Counted from the first letter of the stretch, positions 1-6,487 are shown. The stretch: DNA of 10,716 bases from an uncultured archaeon (GCA_903873955.1 CAIQQL010000014.1:1-10716), one strand, 5' to 3'. Notes: generated by a model not told the origin, from the letters alone. Program-made: numbers and translations.

Positions 1-154
1 CATCTTCATTGATGACTTCTATACTCTCTTTCTTAGCTATAACCTCTGAAACCTCAATTTTTGGTTTCTTTTTGGCTTTATGGCCACAACTGGCGCAGAT
101 AGCTTTTTCTTCTTCAATTTTGAGCATACCACCACATTTTTCGCAAAATTCCAT
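1..154 (-). CDS. TFS-like transcription elongation factor, N-terminal part (cut by window edge)
   Basis: The gene runs off the left end of the window; 51 codons are visible. The protein starts MEFCEKCGGML and has a zinc ribbon with Cys4, Cys7, Cys20 and Cys23, followed by a Lys-rich linker. This is the usual start of archaeal transcription factor S, related to the RpoM/TFIIS family, which stimulates transcript cleavage by stalled RNA polymerase. Family members are about 100-110 residues, with a second zinc ribbon carrying the catalytic acidic pair; that half would lie outside the window, so the call cannot be confirmed here. An in-frame TAG two codons upstream fixes the ATG start. A TATA-like box sits about 26 bp upstream of the ATG, suggesting a leaderless transcript of its own. 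A different small zinc-ribbon protein is the main alternative. Confidence 0.6.
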   Translation of the reverse strand, partial: MEFCEKCGGMLKIEEEKAICASCGHKAKKKPKIEVSEVIAKKESIEVINED

Positions 155-175
155 TTCCTACATAACCCCCTGCCC

Positions 176-184
176 CATATAAAT
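176..184 (-). promoter_or_regulatory. TATA box of the TFS-like gene
   Basis: On the minus strand the sequence reads ATTTATATG, centred about 26 bp before the ATG at 154. That spacing places the transcription start at or next to the start codon. It lies in the 51-bp gap after the signal peptidase gene, so the TFS-like gene need not depend on read-through. Confidence 0.5.
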
Positions 185-205
185 CTTTTGTTTGACCTTT
201 TTGTT

Positions 206-826
206 CTAGGAGCAAAAACCTCTCTGATCAGGGGTTCTAAACGGCTCAAAGAAAACAAGTTTAATCCATCCTAAATAAGGAATCCTTAAAGCCGCTTTTC
301 CTACGATGCTCTCCTTATTGATGTTCGTCTCATCAACTCCGCCTATAATATGGATCTGCTCGGTGTTATGGATACTCTCTCCCTTCGTCTCTATCGGGGC
401 GTCATAGACCATACGATGTATAATCGGGTGTGCGGCTCCAGCATTGAAAATGATGATGTCCCCTATTTTATATGGGCCCTTCCCCCAGACAAAGATGATA
501 TCTCCCTTATTCAGTCCTCCCTTGAACTTAAAACTATTAAATTCATCATACGTGATGTTCTTTTTTAGATACCAGTCCTTATTGCTTGCCCACCAGTCAG
601 TAAGACTTGACTCGTGATGGTACATAGAACAAGACTCTACGATGACTAAGGGGAGGCTTGTGCCTGTTACCCAAGAGAGTGCCGGGAAGAATAGACCCCT
701 TACAATAAAAACAATGAGCACTATTGAGACCAGCCAAGATAGCCAGCTATCCTCTTGGAGAAAGTCCCAGAATCGCCTGATGAAACTTTTTTTCTGATAA
801 TTCTTACGGATTATTCTTGTTTTCAT
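206..826 (-). CDS. Signal peptidase I-like S26 protease, archaeal Ser/His type
   Basis: A 206-residue membrane protease predicted to remove signal peptides from exported proteins. A basic N-terminus is followed by a transmembrane helix at about residues 31-50. The serine motif is SCSMYH with likely catalytic Ser67. The second conserved block, GDIIIFNAGAAHPIIHRMV, has His137 in the position where bacterial enzymes have Lys, as in archaeal and ER signal peptidases. A GVDETN block with Asp165 corresponds to the family's C-terminal Asp motif. About 40 residues separate the serine motif from the first GD segment (residue 109), more than in minimal enzymes, and SMYH replaces the common SMYP or SMEP. 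The ATG is preceded by a purine-rich GGGGAAG. The gene follows the YkgJ-like gene by 47 nt on the same strand, so co-transcription is possible. The family call is secure; substrates are not known. Confidence 0.85.
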   Translation of the reverse strand: MKTRIIRKNYQKKSFIRRFWDFLQEDSWLSWLVSIVLIVFIVRGLFFPALSWVTGTSLPLVIVESCSMYHHESSLTDWWASNKDWYLKKNITYDEFNSFKFKGGLNKGDIIFVWGKGPYKIGDIIIFNAGAAHPIIHRMVYDAPIETKGESIHNTEQIHIIGGVDETNINKESIVGKAALRIPYLGWIKLVFFEPFRTPDQRGFCS

Positions 827-873
827 AAACTTCCCCTTTTTCGGTATGCCTCTTCATAAAAGAAAAGAGGTAT

Positions 874-1560
874 TTAAGGTTTAGCAAGGATTCTTTTAGG
901 ATTGAACCTATTGATGATGAGCTCTCGCTCCTTCTTGGTTATCTCCTTTAAGTCTACCAGAAACTCTAGGATTGGCCTCTCTTCTTTATTTTTGATGTCC
1001 TTCTCTTCTATTTTTTTAGGTTTTATCTTCTTCTGGTTTATGAGTTTGTCTATCTTCTTTTCCATCTTCTTCTGGAACTGCAGTACTTCCCAGGCGACGG
1101 TATAACAGGACCCATAGGTTTTCTTAAGGTATTTCCTATAGGCTCTTTCGTTTTTTGCCTTGCCCTTTGAAAATCTTTTGTAAAACTCAGATTCACTATC
1201 AAAATTTGGACAATGAAAAAAAACCTCCTCAGAAAGGCTGAGCTCTTTTTTGGGGAAAGATATAGGAAATTGTCTGCATACCGAGGGCCTCTTAGCATAT
1301 ATCTGGCATCTTTTGTGCACTAAAAATGGACAGGGTGCATTATGCATACCGTATTGAAGTGTTATCACCTTCCCGGATTTTGCATCGAATATTGCTTCCA
1401 GAGGCCTTATGTCCAGTCTCAATCCGTTTTTCTTGGCGTTCTTTTGCAGCAGCTCCTTCTCCCATTCAAAGAGCGGAAGGATATTTGGTCTGCCGAAATC
1501 TTTGCAGCATTCTGCGCAACCCTTGCACCTGAATCTTGACAATCGCTTATTTTGGGGCAT
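874..1560 (-). CDS. YkgJ-type cysteine-cluster protein (UPF0153-like)
   Basis: A 228-residue soluble protein with the cysteine cluster of the YkgJ / UPF0153 family, thought to bind zinc or iron but without a settled biochemical role. Cys12, Cys15, Cys18 and Cys19 form the CxxCxxCC motif near the N-terminus. Later blocks are CPFL, KRCQIY and CRQFPISFP, with a further CPNF, the usual order for the family. After about residue 150 the protein is very rich in Lys and Glu and probably helical, which is a longer charged tail than the core domain needs. The ATG at 1560 has a TATA-like box about 26 bp upstream and no Shine-Dalgarno sequence, consistent with a leaderless mRNA. The signal peptidase gene follows 47 nt downstream. 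Confidence 0.8.
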   Translation of the reverse strand: MPQNKRLSRFRCKGCAECCKDFGRPNILPLFEWEKELLQKNAKKNGLRLDIRPLEAIFDAKSGKVITLQYGMHNAPCPFLVHKRCQIYAKRPSVCRQFPISFPKKELSLSEEVFFHCPNFDSESEFYKRFSKGKAKNERAYRKYLKKTYGSCYTVAWEVLQFQKKMEKKIDKLINQKKIKPKKIEEKDIKNKEERPILEFLVDLKEITKKERELIINRFNPKRILAKP

Positions 1561-1581
1561 GGCCTATCATGGCAATGGGCT

Positions 1582-1590
1582 CTTAAAAAG
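1582..1590 (-). promoter_or_regulatory. TATA box of the YkgJ-like gene
   Basis: CTTTTTAAG on the minus strand, centred about 26 bp before the ATG at 1560. The rest of the 101-bp gap up to tRNA-Gly (1561-1661) shows no other gene or clear repeat. Confidence 0.45.
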
Positions 1591-1661
1591 ATATTGAGAA
1601 CTGAATGTACTCTCGGAAGATCTGACTCCTGCGGGTCTTGAAACATTGGTTTGAATATTCA

Positions 1662-1732
1662 TGCACCGACCGGGAGTCGAACCCGGCTCTCCGCCTTGGG
1701 AAGGCGAAATCATACCGATAGACCATCGGTGC
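1662..1732 (-). tRNA. tRNA-Gly(CCC)
   Basis: A 71-nt cloverleaf can be folded by eye. The acceptor stem GCACCGA pairs perfectly with TCGGTGC, followed by discriminator A. The D-arm has a three-pair stem, the anticodon stem TCGCC/GGCGG has one terminal G-U pair, and the loop TTCCCAA contains anticodon CCC (complement of 1698-1700). The variable loop has 4 nt and the T-arm is CCGGG-TTCGACT-CCCGG. There is no intron and no encoded CCA. The 5' end lies 3 nt after the stop codon of the VKOR gene on the same strand, so the tRNA may be cut out of a VKOR-tRNA transcript. No convincing separate promoter is visible. Confidence 0.95.
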
Positions 1733-1735
1733 AGT

Positions 1736-2149
1736 CTATGTCTTTTTTTCCTGCAGGAAGGTATACCAACTGTCAAAACATATCACCAGGGCCAAGGTGT
1801 CGATCGCAAGGCAACTGGAACATATTTTTCCAATAATAAAAAACTGTATGAACAAGAAGCAAGCCGCACCTATTCCTCCAATCGTTGCACTGGCCAAGAA
1901 AAGATATCCTCCTTCTTTAGGGTATTTTAGTGACAAAAAGAAGACAATAAGCAGCCCTGTGAATGCAAAGACCCCTAAATAGCTTAGTTTAATGCCGAAA
2001 ATCTTGCCATAAACCGAATCCTGCACTGCTCCGCAATCGAAACCTGAGACGCACAGCGTCGTTTTGGTAAGGGCACTATATGCCAGAATCGCGGAAAGGA
2101 CAATCTCAATGATTATAAGGCATAGTATAAGTTTTTTTAATATGTTCAT
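1736..2149 (-). CDS. VKOR-family membrane protein (thiol oxidation / disulfide formation)
   Basis: A 137-residue integral membrane protein of the vitamin K epoxide reductase family. In bacteria and archaea these proteins pass electrons from a periplasmic thioredoxin-like partner to quinone, so that exported proteins acquire disulfides. Four or five hydrophobic segments are visible. The loop cysteines are Cys33 and Cys39 (CVSGFDC), followed by the conserved DSVYGKIFGI segment with its serine. The active-site pair is CSSC, Cys110 and Cys113. No thioredoxin domain is fused, so a separate partner is expected. The chosen ATG lies about 25 bp after a TATA box and has no ribosome binding site, which fits leaderless expression; a TTG 12 nt further upstream (2161) is a less likely start. 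tRNA-Gly begins 3 nt after the TAG stop. Functionally it pairs well with the signal peptidase in an export and folding theme, but that link is inferred. Confidence 0.85.
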   Translation of the reverse strand: MNILKKLILCLIIIEIVLSAILAYSALTKTTLCVSGFDCGAVQDSVYGKIFGIKLSYLGVFAFTGLLIVFFLSLKYPKEGGYLFLASATIGGIGAACFLFIQFFIIGKICSSCLAIDTLALVICFDSWYTFLQEKKT

Positions 2150-2170
2150 CTGCTTAGGCAATCTTAATTG

Positions 2171-2178
2171 TTTTATAA
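2171..2178 (-). promoter_or_regulatory. TATA box of the VKOR gene
   Basis: TTATAAAA on the minus strand, centred about 25 bp before the ATG at 2149. It forms one side of a divergent promoter region of about 90 bp shared with tRNA-Ile. Confidence 0.55.
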
Positions 2179-2205
2179 TCTTTTCTTTTCAAGGCATACG
2201 ATAAC

Positions 2206-2214
2206 TTTTATAAA
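2206..2214 (+). promoter_or_regulatory. TATA box of tRNA-Ile
   Basis: TTTTATAAA on the plus strand, centred about 28 bp before the first base of tRNA-Ile. This predicts a transcript starting at or just before the mature tRNA 5' end. Confidence 0.6.
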
Positions 2215-2237
2215 CACTCAAGAATAGCCATTTACGA

Positions 2238-2311
2238 GATCGCGTAGCTCAGTTGGTTAGAGCACTGCTCTGATAAGGCAGGGGTCCCAAGTTCGATTCT
2301 TGGCGCGATCA
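2238..2311 (+). tRNA. tRNA-Ile(GAT)
   Basis: A complete 74-nt cloverleaf. The acceptor stem is GATCGCG/CGCGATC with discriminator A, the D-stem GCTC/GAGC, the anticodon stem CTGCT/GGCAG, and the loop CTGATAA with anticodon GAT. The variable loop is GGGTC and the T-arm CCAAG-TTCGATT-CTTGG. There is no intron and no encoded CCA. It has its own TATA box about 28 bp upstream. The 3' end is only 4 bp from the stop codon of the convergent zinc-ribbon gene, so the two transcripts probably overlap unless termination is tight. Confidence 0.97.
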
Positions 2312-2315
2312 CTTT

Positions 2316-2942
2316 CTACTCTTTGGTCATAAATTCGACGAGTAACCTGTCTTGATTAAGCATGAGTGTTTTTATCGGCAAGTTCACTGGCAGGCTGTTG
2401 ATATACACTTTTTTATCCCCAATAGCCTTAATCTCGTATCCCGACTCCAATTTTGAGATAAATATGTCTTCTGGGGATATCACTCCTGGCGTGTTCAACT
2501 CATAGAGAATCTTATCGCCAATCCTCTTGATACTCGTTTTTGCGACTTCTCTTGGTAATGCAGACATCTTCTTGATCTGTTCTTGAGAAATCTCTCTCGG
2601 TATTGTTTTCATCTCCTGTTGCTTTTTTGCTGGCAGACCAATCTTGATCTTTATACCGTTAGGAGTGTTGTTGATTTGGGTATTCTCCATGCCTTTCATG
2701 AATCCATTCAATACCGAGTTCATGAAGTAGTCTATTGCCTTCAAATTATCATTCGATCGCTGGTTTCTGTTCAATTCTTCAGGTGTAAGGTCAGTCCTTC
2801 CCAACATCCCAAATTGTTCCAGCTCCTCTTGAGGGTTAATAGCGGTCTGACCGCAAAATGGACAAAAATTGTATTTCTTGTTAAACTGAGCCCTGCAGTT
2901 AAGGCAGCGCATTTCCTTATTTTGGTTTTTTTTGAAGAACAT
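2316..2942 (-). CDS. Zinc-ribbon protein with possible Hsp20-like C-terminal domain
   Basis: A 208-residue protein of unknown function. The N-terminus has a zinc ribbon with Cys13, Cys16, Cys27 and Cys30 (CLNC and CPFC). A polar, Asn/Gln-rich middle part follows (about 35-130). The last ~65 residues are beta-rich, with alternating hydrophobic residues and segments such as YELNTPGV, GYEIKAIGDKKVYINSLP and LLVEF. This resembles the small heat-shock (Hsp20 / alpha-crystallin) sandwich, but that is a visual impression and not proof. No membrane segment is present. The ATG start overlaps the 3' end of the MFS gene by 26 nt. A second ATG at 2912 lies just after the MFS stop and would give a protein beginning MRCLNC, so the true start is uncertain. 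It is probably the last gene of the SBDS-MFS cluster. Confidence 0.7.
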   Translation of the reverse strand: MFFKKNQNKEMRCLNCRAQFNKKYNFCPFCGQTAINPQEELEQFGMLGRTDLTPEELNRNQRSNDNLKAIDYFMNSVLNGFMKGMENTQINNTPNGIKIKIGLPAKKQQEMKTIPREISQEQIKKMSALPREVAKTSIKRIGDKILYELNTPGVISPEDIFISKLESGYEIKAIGDKKVYINSLPVNLPIKTLMLNQDRLLVEFMTKE

Positions 2943-4344
2943 ATCTTTTTGAATTTCTCCAAATTTTTAAACCTTCCGTATATTCACTCCTACTGAGTTG
3001 GTTAAGTTGTCGCACTTCTACCTGGAGTGTCTTAAATGGATGATGTAACTGAAGTGACAAAGGCATTTTCTCCACCGTCTTTCTCACTTCTTTAATCTTA
3101 GGAAGAAATAAGATTCCCACTAAAAACCTCAGGATTGCCGAAAGAATGAACACATAGACAAACAATGTCGTGATGGCGATATCCCCTATAAAGCTAAGCA
3201 ATGCTCCGCCAATGAGCGCTCCAGCAAATGTTCCAATGCCGATGAGGATGTTGGTATATGAGATGCACAATCCTCGATGATTCTGGGTCACGGCGTCATA
3301 GCTGAAGTTGGTAATTGCAATAACGAGCGCCGCATTACCCAATCCAATGACTATCTGAGGTCCAGTCCCTAGCCACCAAGGATTCTTTGAGATAAGCCAT
3401 AACACCGGCGAGAGAGCAAAACTAAGATTTGCAAGATAAAGCAAGGTCAGATTGCCATATCTATCTGATATTCTGCCAATCACCGGAAGAAAAACCAGGT
3501 AAAATATGGATCCGCTCATGGTAACTGCTACACTAGTAGCGACGGTGAAATTAAGCTCGCGGATCATATAAACGGTAAAAAATGGACTTGCAATCATAAT
3601 CGCAAAGTAAAGAAAACCCTGATAAACCGCAAATTTCCCAAAATTATCGTACCTTCTCACAAACTGCCAGAACGTAAAACCCCCCTCTTTTTTTAATTGA
3701 AATGAAGGTTCGTACTGCCGTTTGATGATCACATAGGACACCACTCTAAATATCGATGCAAGAATGAATAGGAGCCCTAGACCAAGCAGCACATATCCAT
3801 TGCTTTCAAACGCATCGATAATTGCAATACCGATGAGAGTTGAGGCTATCTCAACAAGGCCTGACGCCAGGTTTCTTTTACTAAAATATTTCCCTCGCTG
3901 GTCCACCGGCACCAGGTCCCCCATCCATGAAAACCATGCAGGGTAATATGCCCCTTTCAACATGTTAAGAAGTGTATAACACACGATGGCCAAATAGACT
4001 GCCGATTGCTGTATCATTCCTTTCCAGTACAAGAATCCGATGAGTGCAAGGGGTATCCAGAGCAAGGCCTCGAAAAGGGCAAAGGTCATCACTATCTGCT
4101 TTCTGGACTTTTTTTCAACAAGGCTGTTACCCCACGGCTGGATAAGCTGAGGGAGCAGACCTGCGAGAGAGCTGAGGATTCCTATCTCAAAAGAAGTCGC
4201 CTTTAATGCAAGAGCAAAATTCGATATAAAACTGTTGCTTACCCCGGAAGACACGGCTGCAGCAGATCCTTCTTCAATACTCAATTTTAATGCCTGAACA
4301 TTTTGTTCTTGCATATCACTCTTGCTTTGTTCCTCTTTTTGCAT
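2917..4344 (-). CDS. MFS transporter, 12 transmembrane segments
   Basis: A major facilitator superfamily transporter of 475 residues from the chosen ATG. A polar N-terminal stretch of about 30 residues is followed by hydrophobic segments consistent with 12 membrane helices. The first half carries a GDLVPVDQRGKYFSKRN segment, typical of one large prokaryotic MFS group. The second half carries the motif A-like GRISDRYGN loop. The substrate cannot be told from sequence. ATG at 4344 is preceded by GGAG at a spacing of 9 nt; a GTG at 4362 would add six residues. The stop of the SBDS gene is 42 nt upstream of the chosen ATG on the same strand, so an operon is likely. The C-terminal ~45 residues are polar and cytoplasmic, and the gene overlaps the next one. 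Confidence 0.85.
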   Translation of the reverse strand: MQKEEQSKSDMQEQNVQALKLSIEEGSAAAVSSGVSNSFISNFALALKATSFEIGILSSLAGLLPQLIQPWGNSLVEKKSRKQIVMTFALFEALLWIPLALIGFLYWKGMIQQSAVYLAIVCYTLLNMLKGAYYPAWFSWMGDLVPVDQRGKYFSKRNLASGLVEIASTLIGIAIIDAFESNGYVLLGLGLLFILASIFRVVSYVIIKRQYEPSFQLKKEGGFTFWQFVRRYDNFGKFAVYQGFLYFAIMIASPFFTVYMIRELNFTVATSVAVTMSGSIFYLVFLPVIGRISDRYGNLTLLYLANLSFALSPVLWLISKNPWWLGTGPQIVIGLGNAALVIAITNFSYDAVTQNHRGLCISYTNILIGIGTFAGALIGGALLSFIGDIAITTLFVYVFILSAILRFLVGILFLPKIKEVRKTVEKMPLSLQLHHPFKTLQVEVRQLNQLSRSEYTEGLKIWRNSKRYVLQKKPK

Positions 4345-4386
4345 TTTAATGGTCTCCGACACTGCTAACTCTTTTTAGGTGGAAAT

Positions 4387-5088
4387 CTATTTCTTTTTTG
4401 GAGAAGGAGAATTTTCTTTTTCTATAATCTCTTCGCTTTGGACTGCACCATGGGTAACATGGTTAAGTTTATCATAAAAGTCAATCTGCATTCCAGCAGG
4501 GATATTAATCACTGCCTGCAATGACCCGTTTGCCAGCCATTCTTCATTCTCTTTGAACTCCTTAAGCAGACCATAAGCCTGTCCCGTATACTGCGCAGGA
4601 ATAATCAGGCGTATTTTTTTAGTCTCGATTCTTATAGGGATGACTTCTTTTAGCTTTTCCAGTAAATGGGGCATCTGCTGTTCTGCAGGTCGGTTGTCAA
4701 AGCTATAATGGACCTCTCCTATTGCTCTTTTAAGCCTTTCTTCTGTATAGGGCCTGCCATTTTGATCCACCGCATTTTTAATAATCAGGGTAATCACTTG
4801 TTTTATTTTTGCTTCTTTTTCAGCATCACGGAACTCTTGGTTTTTTTGAACCTCTCCCGAAGTAATGATTTTTTTTGCAATCTCATAGAGATCTGTGGTT
4901 CCGAACGCTTCCATAAGATCTGCTGAAGGGACTGTCTTTGCAGCTTGTAGGTCATGATATACGTTAGGCGATCCTACTGCAGCAATAATATCCCCTTTAC
5001 CTGCCTTTACTTTGAGGGCCTCCTCTAAGTTTACAACAATCTCAAAGTTTTTCCCCTTAATCTTTATGCGCGCAGTTACTTGTGCCAT
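4387..5088 (-). CDS. SBDS: Ribosome maturation protein SBDS (Sdo1 homologue)
   Basis: A 233-residue protein matching the Shwachman-Bodian-Diamond syndrome family. In eukaryotes it works with the GTPase EFL1 to release the anti-association factor eIF6 from the large ribosomal subunit; archaeal members are thought to act in ribosome biogenesis. The N-terminal FYSH domain (about 1-90) starts with MAQVTARIKIKGKNFEIVV and contains the GDIIAAVGSPNVYHD region. A helical middle domain includes GRPYTEERLKRAI, and a ferredoxin-like C-terminal domain covers about 160-215, ending with a charged SPKKK tail. Length is normal. A strong TATA box lies about 26 bp before the ATG, with no Shine-Dalgarno sequence, so the mRNA is probably leaderless. 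In many archaea this gene sits with exosome genes; here it is followed by an MFS transporter instead. Confidence 0.93.
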   Translation of the reverse strand: MAQVTARIKIKGKNFEIVVNLEEALKVKAGKGDIIAAVGSPNVYHDLQAAKTVPSADLMEAFGTTDLYEIAKKIITSGEVQKNQEFRDAEKEAKIKQVITLIIKNAVDQNGRPYTEERLKRAIGEVHYSFDNRPAEQQMPHLLEKLKEVIPIRIETKKIRLIIPAQYTGQAYGLLKEFKENEEWLANGSLQAVINIPAGMQIDFYDKLNHVTHGAVQSEEIIEKENSPSPKKK

Positions 5089-5351
5089 GTCTTTGTAGTG
5101 CCCGTATTATTATATAAAGTTTTGGTTTCTTCATTTGTTCTTTGCGAGGACAAATAGTTTGTTTGTTGTCCTTCTCTTGGTGAATACCCCTGCTCTTCAT
5201 GGATAGGGTCTGCCACATGCAAATAACCCCTCATCAACTGAGCAAAATCTTTTTCATAAAATCCATAGACGCTTATGCCTCCTAATATCACTCCCGCTGT
5301 TATAATATCAGCTAATCCTAGATTTTTCCTTCTGTTTATCTCCTCTTTCAT
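5076..5351 (-). CDS. Small single-pass membrane protein, unknown function
   Basis: A 91-residue open frame with one predicted membrane helix at about residues 13-32 (LADIITAGVILGGISVYGFY). It is preceded by a basic N-terminus and followed by a polar Gln/Asn/Thr-rich tail, suggesting a protein anchored by its N-terminus. No family is recognised. Support for it being real: an ATG start with a TTTTAAA-type box about 27 bp upstream, and a sensible protein composition. The last 13 nt overlap the SBDS start, and the SBDS TATA box lies inside its coding sequence. The tail could be chance coding over the SBDS promoter. Whether it is translated is uncertain. Confidence 0.55.
   Translation of the reverse strand: MKEEINRRKNLGLADIITAGVILGGISVYGFYEKDFAQLMRGYLHVADPIHEEQGYSPREGQQTNYLSSQRTNEETKTLYNNTGTTKTWHK
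5111..5118 (-). promoter_or_regulatory. TATA box of SBDS
   Basis: TTTATATA on the minus strand, centred about 26 bp before the SBDS ATG at 5088. It is one of the best TATA matches in the window and is embedded in the 3' end of the small membrane protein gene. Confidence 0.6.
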
Positions 5352-5373
5352 ACAAATTTCTTTTTTTCCTCTA

Positions 5374-5382
5374 GTTTAAAAC
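5374..5382 (-). promoter_or_regulatory. TATA box of the small membrane protein gene
   Basis: GTTTTAAAC on the minus strand, centred about 27 bp before the ATG at 5351. The 172-bp region 5352-5523 is the longest without a gene here. It is T-rich on the plus strand and otherwise holds only divergent promoter candidates. Confidence 0.4.
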
Positions 5383-5482
5383 CTTTCTTACCTCGTTTTT
5401 TTCTCGCCGATAAATTTCTCTTTCCCTAAAAGATTATGTCCCTTACGTTTTGTCTAAATCTCTTTTCCATTTCAGAGGGTTT

Positions 5483-5493
5483 TCTATAAAAAA
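5483..5493 (+). promoter_or_regulatory. TATA box of the ASCH-domain gene
   Basis: TCTATAAAAAA on the plus strand, centred about 36 bp before the ATG at 5524, which predicts a short leader of roughly 10 nt. No Shine-Dalgarno sequence is seen before the ATG. Confidence 0.45.
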
Positions 5494-5523
5494 GTTATTA
5501 ACCTCTGCTCGTTTCTCTTTTCT

Positions 5524-5796
5524 ATGAAAAAAGTTCTTCGATTGACCCTCTATCGACAATGGTTCGACCAAATTCTTCATGGGACCAAGAAGATTGAATA
5601 TAGGGAGATTAAGCCGTACTGGCGAAGACGTCTTTTTAATCCGGACGGGAGCGCAAAAGAGTTTGATAAAGTTATATTCACCAATGGTTATGGAAAGTTA
5701 CGCCCAATCATGAGTGTCGCTTTTTTAGGGATTCGCGAGGCCAATGGCAAATATGAGATTCTTTTAGGTGATGTATTGACAACAGATAATCTTTAG
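5524..5796 (+). CDS. ASCH-domain protein (possible RNA-binding)
   Basis: A compact 90-residue soluble protein. The N-terminus MKKVLRLTLYRQWFDQILHGTKKIEYREIKPYW carries the ASCH signature GxKKxEYR (residues 20-27), followed by a WRRRL segment and a beta-rich end. ASCH domains share the PUA-like fold and are thought to bind RNA or nucleotides; some have been linked to translation control or modified nucleoside hydrolysis. The protein is little more than the domain itself, so the exact role is open. It stands alone on the plus strand, divergent from the small membrane protein gene and convergent with the six-TM MFS gene, whose end is 45 bp away. Confidence 0.8.
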   Translation: MKKVLRLTLYRQWFDQILHGTKKIEYREIKPYWRRRLFNPDGSAKEFDKVIFTNGYGKLRPIMSVAFLGIREANGKYEILLGDVLTTDNL

Positions 5797-5841
5797 GTTG
5801 TTGATTCATCGATGAGTAAAATAGACTATGGATCTATTCTT

Positions 5842-6420
5842 CTAATGTCGATTATTTCTTACTTTCTCTTTTTGTTTGCAGTAGAGTATCTGTGCCTGAT
5901 ATACTGTCGCAATGACCTGGATTATGCCCATGATGATAAATAACAAGGTGAATGAAAAATAGTTAATCACCAACCCTCCAAGAATTATTGCAATCCCAAT
6001 GACGATATCGGGAATTCCTGCAGCAAGGCCCCATGCACTTCCGTCTTTTTTCCTATCCTCGTGTTTTGCGTATAACGCATCCCAGGTTGGTGTTGCAAGA
6101 GCTGTTGCCACTCCTAATCCTGCCTGGACAAAAAACAAATGGAATGGACTAGAGACAAAAAGATAGCCAAAGGTAAACACTGCGTTAAGGCCATATCCCC
6201 AAACCATCACCTTCTCTTTATTCCAATGATCTGAGTATTTACCTAAAATGATGTTCAATACTCCCATGACCAGCAGATAAGTGGCCCAAGCCCAGGAGAT
6301 CTCAAGGATATCTCCTCCAATATTCTGGGCAAATATCGTGAATAGGGGCCCAAGCATTCCTTCTCCCAAGTACCAAAGCCCGCTTCCTACCAGAAGAATT
6401 TTTTCAGCTTTATTCACCAT
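5842..6420 (-). CDS. Half-size MFS-like protein with six transmembrane segments
   Basis: A 192-residue membrane protein with six hydrophobic segments at about 6-31, 41-60, 70-90, 93-112, 128-152 and 154-176. It resembles the N-terminal half of an MFS transporter. The loop GKYSDHWNKEK after helix 2 is the motif A equivalent, and ATPTWDALYAKHEDRKKDG after helix 4 resembles the matching MFS loop. It has a clean ATG and stop, a charged cytoplasmic C-terminus, and no remains of a second half downstream. It therefore looks like an intact half-transporter that would need to form a dimer, not an obvious broken gene. Substrate unknown. It is divergent from the zinc-ribbon/AbrB-cdc48 operon and shares its ~110-bp upstream region. 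No strong TATA box for this gene is evident. Confidence 0.75.
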   Translation of the reverse strand: MVNKAEKILLVGSGLWYLGEGMLGPLFTIFAQNIGGDILEISWAWATYLLVMGVLNIILGKYSDHWNKEKVMVWGYGLNAVFTFGYLFVSSPFHLFFVQAGLGVATALATPTWDALYAKHEDRKKDGSAWGLAAGIPDIVIGIAIILGGLVINYFSFTLLFIIMGIIQVIATVYQAQILYCKQKEKVRNNRH

Positions 6421-6487
6421 CTTTTCATTAATTATCTTAGATTCACTTCAAATACTTATCTACTTGTCTAAAAACCCTTATCAAAAA

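Noticed and set aside
1748..1759. The 12-bp perfect palindrome TTCCTGCAGGAA near the 3' end of VKOR.
   Set aside because: It lies within coding sequence for ordinary residues, has no loop to form a terminator, and no second copy is seen.
2917..2942. A run of eight A at the MFS/zinc-ribbon overlap that could allow a frameshift fusing the two proteins.
   Set aside because: The zinc-ribbon frame is +1 to the MFS frame, no stimulating structure is evident, and simple gene overlap with an independent start explains the arrangement.
5352..5523. A 14-codon ATG frame on the minus strand in the longest gene-free gap (MEKRFRQNVRDIIF).
   Set aside because: Too short to support, with no ribosome binding site or homology that can be judged; the region is better explained as divergent promoters.
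5806..5815. The 10-bp palindrome TCATCGATGA between the ASCH and half-MFS genes.
   Set aside because: It is short, between convergent genes, and without a T-tract or partner site; it could easily be chance.
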